Shown: positions 36,924 through 45,642, counted from the stretch's first letter. The stretch is 64,000 nucleotides of DNA from Paenibacillus sp. Marseille-Q4541 (GCF_018310695.1 NZ_JAGXCY010000003.1:124001-188000), one strand, 5' to 3'. Notes: generated by a model not told the origin, from the sequence alone. Numbers and translations are program-made.

Positions 36924-37844
36924 ATGAAAACACTTTATCTGGATTGTTTCTCCGGAATTAGCGGTGACATGTTCATTGGAGCGCTGATCGATGCAGGGGC
37001 TGATCCCATCCACTTGAGAGAAGAGCTGAGCAAACTTCATATTGAAGATGAGTATGAATTAAAGTGGGAAAAGATCATAAAGAACGGAATCACTTGCACT
37101 AAATTTGATGTGATCTTGCTGGAAGATAAGAAAAAAGATGCTCACAACCATGCACATAGACATAATGATCTTGTGGATGGACAGAGCGATAAACATGAAG
37201 CTCACGACCATGGACATACGCATGAACATTCCCATACACACGAGCATCACGACCATAGACGCACGCATGAGCACGCCCATACCAACGATCATCACGATCA
37301 TAGCCATACCCATGCGCATGAGCATCATCACCACGATCACAGGTCATATAAAGATATTGTCCGTTTAATTGAAGCGGCTGGATTATCAGAACGGGTGGAA
37401 AAAACGGCATTACAGATTTTCAAGAAAATCGGGGAAGCAGAAGGGCTTATTCATGGAATTCCACTGGAGCGAGTTCATTTCCATGAAGTGGGCGCAGTAG
37501 ATTCTATTATTGATATTGTCGGAGCCGCTATCTTGATTCATCAATTAGGTATTGATACTGTGAAGTCTTCGCCAGTCCCTGTAGGGAAAGGGAAGATTCG
37601 TATCGATCATGGTATTTATCCCGTTCCTGCCCCTGCGACACTTGAAATGTTAAGAGGCATTCCTTTGGAGCAATCGGATATCAGAGCAGAACTTACAACA
37701 CCGACTGGAGCTGCAATTATCGCAGTCCTGGCTGAGGAGTTTGGTTCTATTCCTTCTATGAACATTCAATCGATTGGATATGGAGCGGGAACAAAAACAT
37801 TCCCAGATCAGCCCAACGCTTTGCGCGTTATTATCGGGGAATAA
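36924..37844 (+). CDS. larC1: LarC1: N-terminal part of the nickel insertase
   Basis: 306 residues. LarC inserts nickel into P2TMN in a CTP-dependent step. LYLDCFSGISGDMFIGALID is the family N-terminus, followed by VHFHEVGAVDSIIDIVGA and LTTPTGAAI. Between residues 74 and 139 lies a histidine-rich stretch with 29 His in 66 residues, probably a nickel-holding segment. The coding frame ends with TAA at 37842 right at the domain junction, and the C-terminal half is the separate larC2. It starts 3 bases after larB. Confidence 0.94.
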   Translation: MKTLYLDCFSGISGDMFIGALIDAGADPIHLREELSKLHIEDEYELKWEKIIKNGITCTKFDVILLEDKKKDAHNHAHRHNDLVDGQSDKHEAHDHGHTHEHSHTHEHHDHRRTHEHAHTNDHHDHSHTHAHEHHHHDHRSYKDIVRLIEAAGLSERVEKTALQIFKKIGEAEGLIHGIPLERVHFHEVGAVDSIIDIVGAAILIHQLGIDTVKSSPVPVGKGKIRIDHGIYPVPAPATLEMLRGIPLEQSDIRAELTTPTGAAIIAVLAEEFGSIPSMNIQSIGYGAGTKTFPDQPNALRVIIGE

Positions 37845-37867
37845 ATGGAGCAGAGAGGAGCATGACT

Positions 37868-38371
37868 ATGAAATCTCACCGTCCTCCTGATCATGAGCAT
37901 ACAGATACAGAAATGGTGAAAATGGAAGTGAATCTAGACGATATTCCCGGAGAATGGCTAGGGTATGTAATGGACATGCTGTTCGAGAACGGTGCTAATG
38001 ATGTATTCTATACACCGATATTTATGAAGAAGAACAGACCAGGCACTCTGCTTCAACTGTTATGTTCATCGGCAAATGTTAGCAAAATGAAAGAGATATT
38101 ATTTAAGGAAACGACAACGTTAGGCATTCGTTATTATCCGTTGACTGTACATAGACTGGAACGAAAGTTTGAACAGGTTGAAACCGAGTGGGGACCGGTC
38201 ACCGTGAAAAAAGGGATCTATGCCGGTGACGTTGTCGAGTGGGCTCCTGAATATGAGGAATGTAAGCAGATCGCGATTTCAAATGGGATTCCTTTAAAAA
38301 AGGTTTACGATCATGTACGGAAGTTAACAGAAATAACAACTAGTAACGGTCCATTTGACTTTACTAAATGA
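37868..38371 (+). CDS. larC2: LarC2: C-terminal part of the nickel insertase
   Basis: 167 residues: VNLDDIPGEWLGYVMDMLFE, the FMKKNRPGTLLQLLC block and APEYEECKQIA are LarC C-terminal domain motifs. It lies in the -1 frame relative to larC1. That frame is open back to 37736, inside larC1, so a -1 ribosomal frameshift could join the two, as reported for L. plantarum LarC. There is also a good AGAGGAG ribosome site 7 bases before the ATG at 37868, so independent translation is possible. Confidence 0.9.
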   Translation: MKSHRPPDHEHTDTEMVKMEVNLDDIPGEWLGYVMDMLFENGANDVFYTPIFMKKNRPGTLLQLLCSSANVSKMKEILFKETTTLGIRYYPLTVHRLERKFEQVETEWGPVTVKKGIYAGDVVEWAPEYEECKQIAISNGIPLKKVYDHVRKLTEITTSNGPFDFTK

Positions 38372-38389
38372 GAGGAATACAATAGTTTG

Positions 38390-38686
38390 ATGACTATCAA
38401 ACAATACTCTTTTCAAAATGATGTAAAACGGGTTAAGATTTTCAAAGCATTAGCAGAAGTGAAACGAATCGAAATGATTCGTTATCTTCATCTCCATCGG
38501 GACAACAACACATGTGGATCTATCGGTGAATCTATGGGTATGGATAAATCGAATGTGTCTTATCATCTCAAGATTTTATATGAGGCTGATTTAGTCAGTG
38601 TCACACGTATGGGCCAGAATAAGATCAGTCAGCTTCGAGAAGATACGTTTACCGAATTTTTGCCGGGTTTCTTGGACAGCTTATAA
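38390..38686 (+). CDS. ArsR-family winged-helix regulator
   Basis: 98 residues. The winged helix reads ALAEVKRIEMIRYLHLH, then IGESMGMDKSNVSYHLKILYEADLV and a wing SVTRMGQNKISQL, the ArsR/SmtB layout. The ATG at 38390 follows GAGAGGA, with an alternative TTG at 38387. It is the last gene of the LarA-homologue operon, 18 bases after larC2. Metal sensing is a reasonable idea next to nickel cofactor genes, with HLHRDNNTC as a possible ligand cluster, but no classic metal-site motif is evident. Confidence 0.8.
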   Translation: MTIKQYSFQNDVKRVKIFKALAEVKRIEMIRYLHLHRDNNTCGSIGESMGMDKSNVSYHLKILYEADLVSVTRMGQNKISQLREDTFTEFLPGFLDSL

Positions 38687-38736
38687 TTTGTCCGGAGACC
38701 CTTCATTTTTTGTTAATGATTTGAAAGTTTTATAAC

Positions 38737-38760
38737 TATCAAACAATTGAGTTGTTGATA
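38737..38760. promoter_or_regulatory. Inverted repeat before the CurA-like gene
   Basis: TATCAA and TTGATA arms, 12 bases apart, lie in the spacer between the ArsR gene and the next gene. TATCAAACAA also occurs near 38396 at the start of the ArsR gene. Possibly an operator for the ArsR protein; weak evidence. Confidence 0.25.
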
Positions 38761-38841
38761 TCATGGTCGTTAGATTTTTAAATGCAAGGGTAATAGGTAA
38801 TGTAATATCAAAATAAAAACATGTAATGGAGTAGTGATCAT

Positions 38842-39858
38842 ATGAATCAGCAAAATAAAAATAGACAAGTCCTTTTAACTTCACGTCCAGTAGGTATGCC
38901 AACTCAGGATAATTTTGAGTTTAAAAATGTTTCCGTGGTTATGCCAGAAGAAGGACAAGTTGTGGTACGGACGTTATACTTATCAGTGGATCCTTACATG
39001 CGTGGAAGAATGAGTGATGCGAAATCGTATGTTCCGCCATTCCAGTTAAATGAAGTGATTACTGGTGGACTTGTGGGGGAAATTACGGAATCAAAATCAG
39101 ACCAATTCAAAGCTGGAGACAAAGTGATTGGTATGTTGGGCTGGCAGCTATACAATACAGTGGAAGCTAAAAAAGTAACTAAAATCGATGAGAAGATTGC
39201 ACCGGTATCTGCTTATTTAAGTGTACTTGGATTAACAGGTCTTACAGCTTACTTCGGTTTACTTGATATCGGTCAACCGAAAGAAGGAGAAACGGTCGTT
39301 GTGTCTGGAGCAGCAGGATCCGTGGGGATGTTTGTTGGACAGATCGCCAAAATCAAAGGAGCACGTGTTGTTGGGATTGCAGGTACCGATGAAAAATGCG
39401 ATTATTTGAAGCGGGAACTTGGCTTTGATGCGGTTATTAACTATAAAACAACGAATAACTTAGGTCAGGATCTGGAAAATGCATGCCCTAATGGTGTGGA
39501 TGTTTATTTTGATAATGTTGGCGGGACGATATCAGACGCTGTGATGAACTTACTTAATAATCATGCACGTATTCCACTCTGCGGTGCGATTTCATCCTAC
39601 AACAGTACAGACGGAGACATGGGCCCACGTATTCAGACGAAATTAATCAAGACTCGTTCACTCATCCAAGGATTCGTCCTCAGTGACTATGCAGATCGGC
39701 AGTCGGAGGGGCTGCAAGAACTTGGAAAATGGCTGTCAGAGGGTAAGTTAAAGTACGAAGAAACGGTTGTTGAAGGATTTGATAACGTAATTGAAGCATT
39801 TTTACAATTGTTCCAAGGTGCGAATCTAGGTAAAATGCTCGTAAAAGTGAGTGAATAA
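38842..39858 (+). CDS. NADP-dependent MDR-family oxidoreductase (CurA/YfmJ-like)
   Basis: 338 residues of the zinc-independent medium-chain reductase group, as in YfmJ of Bacillus and CurA. They reduce activated double bonds of alpha,beta-unsaturated ketones and aldehydes with NADPH. Signs are LSVDPYMRGRMSDAKSY near residue 47, VVSGAAGSVGMFVGQIAK for nucleotide binding, DVYFDNVGG, and LCGAISSYN. GGAG precedes the ATG. It is a single-gene unit with its own terminator, probably for detoxification and unrelated to the lar operon. Confidence 0.9.
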   Translation: MNQQNKNRQVLLTSRPVGMPTQDNFEFKNVSVVMPEEGQVVVRTLYLSVDPYMRGRMSDAKSYVPPFQLNEVITGGLVGEITESKSDQFKAGDKVIGMLGWQLYNTVEAKKVTKIDEKIAPVSAYLSVLGLTGLTAYFGLLDIGQPKEGETVVVSGAAGSVGMFVGQIAKIKGARVVGIAGTDEKCDYLKRELGFDAVINYKTTNNLGQDLENACPNGVDVYFDNVGGTISDAVMNLLNNHARIPLCGAISSYNSTDGDMGPRIQTKLIKTRSLIQGFVLSDYADRQSEGLQELGKWLSEGKLKYEETVVEGFDNVIEAFLQLFQGANLGKMLVKVSE

Positions 39859-39911
39859 TCTTAGAGACAAAGGGTGCTAATATATAGATCATATTTTTTG
39901 AAAAAATAATT

Positions 39912-39949
39912 AGAGAATCCCCATCAGCTAATGATGGGGATTCTCTTTG
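39912..39949 (+). terminator. Terminator after the CurA-like gene
   Basis: AGAGAATCCCCATCA pairs with TGATGGGGATTCTCT around a short loop, then TTTG. Confidence 0.85.
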
Positions 39950-40222
39950 TAATCAAACACACTCACAAGGAAAATGGGTTTGCTAAAAGTGATGATTTCG
40001 AATGTTTAAATGTGGTGTATACAAAGTCCATAACTTCACATTTGATGAGGAATTCTTGCAGAAAAATGATAAAGAATAGCGGTATGCTGCTATTTTTTGA
40101 TAAAACAAGTTAGATAATTACTGTCTTTCATTGCCGAATACCTGTAAGCTAGGGTTATCTCTTAGGAGAATCGGTTAGCCTTGATGAATACATTAGATTT
40201 CACAATAAGGAGATGAAGATGT
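39950..40222. other. Intergenic, no gene seen
   Basis: AT-rich spacer. A 60-codon open frame at its start begins inside the terminator and shows no protein-like composition. Apart from the expected promoter for the following GNAT gene I see nothing here. Confidence 0.5.
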
Positions 40223-40774
40223 ATGAAAAGAATCCCATTAAAAATGGTAAGAAAAGATTTGTTAGATATTCCACAATATACGCTTCCTGCTGGATACCGA
40301 ATTCGGTTGTTTGAAAAGGGTGACGAACACAACTGGGCCAGGGTTGAAACAAGTGTAGATGAATTTAAAAATGAGGAAGCTGCACTAGAGCGCTTCAATA
40401 AAGAATTTGGACCCTATCTTGATGATATGGCGAAGCGGTGTGTTTTCATTGAGAATAAAGATGGTGAAGTGATTGCAACCACAACAGCATGGTATGGTGA
40501 CTTACTTGGTGACGGAGAAATATCGGGTAGAATTCATTGGGTAGGGGTTACTCCGGAATACCAAGGACAAAAACTTGCAAAACCTCTACTCAGCACAGCT
40601 ATGAATATATTAGCTGATCATCATTCAAAAGCTTATTTAACCTCCCAAACTACAAGTTATCAAGCAATCAATATGTATTTAAATTATGGTTTTGAACCTT
40701 TTATCACCGGTCCAACTTGTAATGAAGCATGGTCTTTGTTAGAAAATATTTTAAATAGAAAAATTTTAACGTAA
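40223..40774 (+). CDS. GNAT-family N-acetyltransferase
   Basis: 183 residues. The acetyl-CoA site appears as IHWVGVTPEYQGQKLAKPLL (Q-x-x-G/A variant), followed by TSYQAINMYLNYGFEPFI, the usual last part of the fold. AAGGAG precedes the ATG. Single-gene unit closed by a terminator at 40831; acceptor unknown. Confidence 0.8.
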   Translation: MKRIPLKMVRKDLLDIPQYTLPAGYRIRLFEKGDEHNWARVETSVDEFKNEEAALERFNKEFGPYLDDMAKRCVFIENKDGEVIATTTAWYGDLLGDGEISGRIHWVGVTPEYQGQKLAKPLLSTAMNILADHHSKAYLTSQTTSYQAINMYLNYGFEPFITGPTCNEAWSLLENILNRKILT

Positions 40775-40830
40775 GAAATTCAGAAGGTTCTCTTAACAAT
40801 TTTGAGGGACAAAACCATAGAGTCATCAGA

Positions 40831-40855
40831 AGCCGCATCTATTGCGGCTTTTTTG
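40831..40855 (+). terminator. Terminator after the GNAT gene
   Basis: AGCCGCA and TGCGGCT arms around TCTAT, followed by a T run. Confidence 0.85.
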
Positions 40856-40997
40856 GTTTGAAGGAAAGATATTATGATAGGCTTTTTTTGTAAAGTCACA
40901 GGGTTATTCATTCTTTTGCTGAACTATATAAGTGAGTTAGTAAACATGATTTAGCGGATTTTCAAAATTATAGTTGATCGAAAGGTGGTTATTTAGA

Positions 40998-42668
40998 ATG
41001 GTTCATTTTGAAACTCGATGTTTAAGCTCACTGTCAAAGGTATTTGCAGATGAAGAATTAAAAGATACCGCATTTTCATCAGCCTCTGCGCTTAGAGGGG
41101 AAAGTTACTCCTTTCAAGTTGCATATCGGTGCAACAAACGTATTAAACCGCTGGGAATCAAGCTGGAAAGTACAATCGAAGGCAATGCCTATTATCGTCT
41201 AGTAGGATTATCTCCTTCTGATCTCCCTTGCTTTGATGACTTTGACGAAAATGTTCTTCGCACGACGCCTGGACAGTATCCCGATCCTTTATACACACCG
41301 GAATTAACGGAGGCAGCTGCGCTTCCTAATCAATGGCGTTCCGTTTGGGTTACGGTAGAAATTGACCCTAGTGCACTCGAGGGATCTCACTCCATCTCAG
41401 TCCAATTTGAAGATGAGAATAAGCAGACGCTGGGTCAGGAAGTATTTCATTTGACCATTATTCCGGCCTCGTTGCCGCCGCAACGCCTTCTTCATACCGA
41501 ATGGTTTCATGCTGATTGCCTAGCCGAATATTATAAATGCCCAATTCTTAGCGAGGAACACTGGATGAGAATAGGTCAATTTATGCAAACGGCAGCCAAG
41601 CATGGCATGAATATGATGTTAACGCCGCTATTTACTTTACCTCTGGATACAGCAATAGGAGGAGAGAGACCGACTTTGCAGCTGGTTAAGGTCTTCAAGT
41701 CAGAAGAGCGGTACCATTTTGAATTCGATCTATTGAAACGATGGATTGAGTTATGTAGTATACATAAAATTCAGTATGTGGAGTTCTCCCATTTATTTAC
41801 CCAGTGGGGTGCTGCGCATGCTCCAAAAATTATGGCGGATGTATCTGGAGAGTTAGTACAGATTTTCGGCTGGGAAACAGATAGCACAGGAGAGGAATAT
41901 ACATTGTTCCTGAACCAATTTCTCCCTGAGCTTGTTGCCTTTATTAAAGAAAATGAATTGACGGAACGTTGTTATTTCCACGTATCAGATGAACCTTATC
42001 TTGAGCATATGGACACGTTCAAGAAGGTAAGTCAGCTGATGAAAAGCCATTTAGACGGATTCCCTATTTTTGATGCTTTATCTAATTATGAGTTTTATAC
42101 AAAAGGACTTGTTGAAACCCCAGTTGTCGCGACAGATCATATTGATGTATTTATCGAAAACGACGTTCAACCCTTATGGGCCTATTATTGTGTGTCTCAA
42201 CGCCAGAAAGTATCGAATCGATTTTTCCATATGCCCTCTGCTCGAAACCGAGTGATCGGAATCCAGCTGTACAAATTTGCAATTCAGGGGTTTCTGCATT
42301 GGGGTTATAATTTTTATTTTTCACAATTTTCACGCAAACCTATTGATCCTTTTCAAGTGACAGATTCGGATCAAAGCTTCCCTTCTGGAGACCCGTTTAT
42401 TGTATATCCTGGCCCAAGCGGCCCCATTGAGTCGATTAGACTGGAAGTGATGTTTGAGGCGATACAGGATATACGAGCACTTGAACTGTTAGAATCTTAT
42501 ATTGGAAAAGATCAGGTTATCCATCTGATCGAAGAGGGGTTAGATCGCCCCATTACATTTAGTGATTATCCTCATTCGCAGCAGTGGCTTCTCGAAGTTC
42601 GGAATAAAGTGAATCAAGCCATTTCTGAATCGGCAAACAAGTCGATACCCAATAACATAACAACATGA
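40998..42668 (+). CDS. DUF4091 protein, GH123-like glycoside hydrolase
   Basis: 556 residues. An N-terminal beta-sandwich (residues 1-155) precedes a TIM-barrel catalytic domain. YFHVSDEPYLEHMD puts an adjacent Asp331-Glu332 pair where GH123 beta-N-acetylgalactosaminidases keep their catalytic Asp-Glu. GFLHWGYNFYFSQF and the C-terminal LEVMFEAIQDIRALELLE are DUF4091 hallmarks. No signal peptide, so cytoplasmic. The ATG at 40998 lies 9 bases after AAAGGTGG. The sulfatase gene follows 182 bases later, suggesting a sulfated amino-sugar glycan as target; the substrate is inferred. Confidence 0.78.
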   Translation: MVHFETRCLSSLSKVFADEELKDTAFSSASALRGESYSFQVAYRCNKRIKPLGIKLESTIEGNAYYRLVGLSPSDLPCFDDFDENVLRTTPGQYPDPLYTPELTEAAALPNQWRSVWVTVEIDPSALEGSHSISVQFEDENKQTLGQEVFHLTIIPASLPPQRLLHTEWFHADCLAEYYKCPILSEEHWMRIGQFMQTAAKHGMNMMLTPLFTLPLDTAIGGERPTLQLVKVFKSEERYHFEFDLLKRWIELCSIHKIQYVEFSHLFTQWGAAHAPKIMADVSGELVQIFGWETDSTGEEYTLFLNQFLPELVAFIKENELTERCYFHVSDEPYLEHMDTFKKVSQLMKSHLDGFPIFDALSNYEFYTKGLVETPVVATDHIDVFIENDVQPLWAYYCVSQRQKVSNRFFHMPSARNRVIGIQLYKFAIQGFLHWGYNFYFSQFSRKPIDPFQVTDSDQSFPSGDPFIVYPGPSGPIESIRLEVMFEAIQDIRALELLESYIGKDQVIHLIEEGLDRPITFSDYPHSQQWLLEVRNKVNQAISESANKSIPNNITT

Positions 42669-42850
42669 GTCGTAAAAGCTATGAATTGATATCCTCTTTT
42701 TAATTTGAAGTTAAAACTCAAGCAGGATTCTTATAGAGGTCAGCGAATTCATTAACACGTAAAGGAAGACATTACCGATTTAGGTATGCAAAGAACGATG
42801 CATACACTTGCTTTGCACAACTCGTCAGTCGATATGGAGGAGATAGGATC

Positions 42851-44362
42851 ATGTCTTTTAAGAATGAGCAGTCATCAAGTCGTCCAAACATTATATTTAT
42901 TCAGACAGATCAACAGAGAGTTGATACGCTTAAGAGTTATGGAGGGAATGTATGCCAAACCCCCCATCTGAATCAACTTGCTGAAGAAAGTGTTATTTTT
43001 GAGAACGCATACACGAGCTGCCCAGTGTGTACTCCGGCTCGGGCTTCGATGCAGACAGGGTTATACCCTTTTAAACATGGAATGCAGACGAACACTTATG
43101 GTATGGGCAGCATGGTTCATGAATTACCGGATACGCCGAGGCTTCTTAGCAGGCAATTGAAGGAGCAGGAATACCAGATCGGTTATACAGGCAAGTGGCA
43201 TCTAGGCTTCGGGCCGGAGATGGGCAACTGGTTGCCAGATAACCTTGCTTATATCCGATTCCCTGATATTTCTGCAGGCAACCGCTCGTTACCTACTGAC
43301 GTTGGCTATGAAGGCGACGATTTTGCAGGTCATGGCGGAGGAGGCATGAACTACCCGCAATTCAAACAATACTTGGAGGATAACGGACTTACCTGGAAGG
43401 AAGAGAATAAGATTAGTGGTCACTTTGAGTACCATTACGCTTCCGAATTGACCTCACCGATCGAGTCTACTGTAGAATATTATTTGACGGAACGGGCGAT
43501 TCACTATATAGATCAGTTTCGTAAACAGGACGAACCTTTTTTCTTCTCATTAAACTTTTGGGGACCCCACGAGCCCTACATTGCACCGACACGCTTCCTA
43601 GACTTGTATCGAGATATGGAACTAGAACCGTGGCCGAACTTCTTCGATGATAATAAAGACAAACCGTCTATCCACCGCATCAAAAAAGGGAATACGACGG
43701 AATGGTCCGATTTCGAGCCCTATATTAAACATTATTATGCTGCCATGAGCAGCATTGACGAACAGATCGGGCGTCTGCTCCATTATTTAAAACAGCATGA
43801 TCTGTATGACAATACGGTTATAATCTTTACTGCCGATCATGGGGAATCACTAGGAATTCACGGTGGATTGTGCGACAAATCGTTCTTCATGTATGAAGAA
43901 ACTTGCCGTATCCCGCTTATCGTCAAACCAGCTGGTGATACGAAGGGGCAGCACAGGACAGAAGAAAGTTTTGTGGGTACTTGTGACATTCATGCGACGA
44001 TTCTTGATCTCGCAGGTGTAGGGTCAATTCCGCAAGGATCGGATGGCAGATCGTTCCTCCCGATGCTTACTGGAGAGACTGTAGATGAATGGCCGGATAG
44101 TGTTGTGACCGAGGGTGCTGGCCTGGAGGCAGCTATGTTCACGCAGCGTATGATCCGCAAAGGTTCCTACAAATATGTGTTCAATTGTGGTGATATGGAT
44201 GAGCTCTATCATCTGGAAAGTGATCCACACGAATTAACAAATCTCATTAATCATGTGGACTACAAGCAGACGCTATTCGATATGCGGCAATCCCTTGCTG
44301 ACTGGATGGTTCTCCACCAGGATAACCTTCTCAAACAATTCAAACGGATGAGAATGGAGTAA
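42851..44362 (+). CDS. Type I sulfatase (formylglycine-dependent, Cys type)
   Basis: 503 residues of the alkaline-phosphatase/sulfatase fold. It hydrolyses sulfate esters, probably on a sugar. Cys60 in CPVCTPARASMQTG is the residue converted to formylglycine (C-x-P-x-R), and TGKWHLG and TADHGESLG supply metal and sulfate contacts with Asp20 in IQTDQQR. No signal peptide, so intracellular. The maturase (anSME or FGE) is not in the window. GGAGGAG precedes the ATG. Terminator at 44413. Confidence 0.9.
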   Translation: MSFKNEQSSSRPNIIFIQTDQQRVDTLKSYGGNVCQTPHLNQLAEESVIFENAYTSCPVCTPARASMQTGLYPFKHGMQTNTYGMGSMVHELPDTPRLLSRQLKEQEYQIGYTGKWHLGFGPEMGNWLPDNLAYIRFPDISAGNRSLPTDVGYEGDDFAGHGGGGMNYPQFKQYLEDNGLTWKEENKISGHFEYHYASELTSPIESTVEYYLTERAIHYIDQFRKQDEPFFFSLNFWGPHEPYIAPTRFLDLYRDMELEPWPNFFDDNKDKPSIHRIKKGNTTEWSDFEPYIKHYYAAMSSIDEQIGRLLHYLKQHDLYDNTVIIFTADHGESLGIHGGLCDKSFFMYEETCRIPLIVKPAGDTKGQHRTEESFVGTCDIHATILDLAGVGSIPQGSDGRSFLPMLTGETVDEWPDSVVTEGAGLEAAMFTQRMIRKGSYKYVFNCGDMDELYHLESDPHELTNLINHVDYKQTLFDMRQSLADWMVLHQDNLLKQFKRMRME

Positions 44363-44412
44363 AAGAGAAGAAGCGCAGATAGGCAGAGCTAGATCTTATG
44401 TTTAGATGAATA

Positions 44413-44462
44413 CAAAAAAGCAATCAGTCATTTCTACGTTGAAATCGCTGATTGTTTTTTTT
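44413..44462 (+). terminator. Terminator after the sulfatase gene
   Basis: CAATCAG-ATTTC and GAAAT-CTGATTG arms (two short mismatches) preceded by an A run and followed by nine T. Confidence 0.85.
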
Positions 44463-44484
44463 TATTCCATGAGAGATTTAGATC

Positions 44485-45456
44485 TTATAGTCTACTTCGG
44501 ATTTCCTCCGCTATATTTAATCCGTGAAAACGTCCGTCTTCTATGTATACTCGATTTGTTATCCCGCCAGTAACGACTCCTGCTAAAAACACATTATGGA
44601 CATTGGATTCGTAAGTATCTTTATTAAACGAGGGTACTAATGTTAAAGGATCAAATGTAATTCCAATACTTTCGAGTAAATCGACATCAGGTCGATAACC
44701 AATTAGGGAAAATACAAAGTCATTTGGAATTTGGACATCATGATCGTTGAGTGTACGAATTGTAATGGATGTTGAATCAATTTCTTTGATACTAGATTGA
44801 GGGTAAAATGTAATCTTACCTTTTTCTATTAAATTGCGCATGTCTGGAATCAAGTAAGGTTTGATCCCTTGTAATACAGTTTCTCCTCGATGAACGAGCG
44901 AAACATGTGCCCCTGAATGATAAAGGTCAATCGCGGCTTCAACAGCCGAATTTTTGCCTCCGATTACAGCTACATTTTGTCCATAGTAAGAGTGACCTTC
45001 TTTGTAGTAATACATTACCTTGGATAATTCCTCGCCGGTAACTCCATTTTTCTTAGGGTTGTCGAAAATTCCAGTGGCAAACACAATCATTCGTGCGTTA
45101 TAGGTGGAAGTTATTCCTTTTGGATTAATAGTCTGTAATGTGAAAGAATTATCGTCTCTATGAATTTCAGTAACTTTTTGGAAACTCTTAATGTTCAGAG
45201 CTTGACGTTCAGTAACCACACGGTAGTATTTTAGAAGTTCAGTTCGAGTGGGGCGGATCTCCTTCGTAATAAACGGTATATTTCCGATTTCTAAACGATC
45301 TGAAGTACTGTAGAAACGCATATCGAGAGGACAATTCACAATTGAATTCACAACCGCTTCTTTTTCGAGAATTACATAAGAGATTCCTTTTTCTTGTAGT
45401 GAAAGAGCTGTAGACAATCCACATGGACCTCCACCAATGATAACAACGTCATACAT
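44485..45456 (-). CDS. ypdA: Bacillithiol disulfide reductase family (YpdA)
   Basis: 323 residues of the YpdA flavoprotein family, which reduces oxidised bacillithiol with NADPH. FAD motif VVIIGGGPCGLSTALSL with Cys12, the cysteine considered important in YpdA; NADPH motif VAVIGGKNSAVEAAIDLYH; C-terminal HNVFLAGVVTGGITNRVYIEDGR. The ATG at 45456 follows GGAGG by 7-8 bases. Its presence fits a bacillithiol-using Bacillota. Confidence 0.9.
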   Translation of the reverse strand: MYDVVIIGGGPCGLSTALSLQEKGISYVILEKEAVVNSIVNCPLDMRFYSTSDRLEIGNIPFITKEIRPTRTELLKYYRVVTERQALNIKSFQKVTEIHRDDNSFTLQTINPKGITSTYNARMIVFATGIFDNPKKNGVTGEELSKVMYYYKEGHSYYGQNVAVIGGKNSAVEAAIDLYHSGAHVSLVHRGETVLQGIKPYLIPDMRNLIEKGKITFYPQSSIKEIDSTSITIRTLNDHDVQIPNDFVFSLIGYRPDVDLLESIGITFDPLTLVPSFNKDTYESNVHNVFLAGVVTGGITNRVYIEDGRFHGLNIAEEIRSRL

Positions 45457-45642
45457 ATAAAATCCTCCAGTCATTCTACTTCATCAATGTATTCGTGTTA
45501 CTAATTATACTTAATGTGTCACATAGAATCGACATTTTTAATTTGAGGAGGAGGAAAGCGCAGCAGGTTAACAGAACCTACTTCACGAAAGTAATATCAA
45601 AAGAGATTAGCTTATTCAGTTAGTAATGAAACGGAGGCAAAA

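Noticed and set aside
37140..37345. Repetitive CAT/CAC-rich DNA resembling a minisatellite or CRISPR-like repeat
   Set aside because: It is in frame inside larC1 and codes for its histidine-rich segment; the units are irregular and have no spacers.
37059..37410. Open frames antisense to and overlapping larC1
   Set aside because: They are by-products of the repetitive histidine codons; composition is extremely biased and there are no ribosome sites.
39931..40113. 60-codon open frame after the CurA-like gene
   Set aside because: It starts inside the terminator, lacks a ribosome site and has no protein-like pattern.
42786..42971. Short open frame overlapping the start of the sulfatase gene
   Set aside because: It overlaps the sulfatase in another frame and its translation shows no recognisable pattern.
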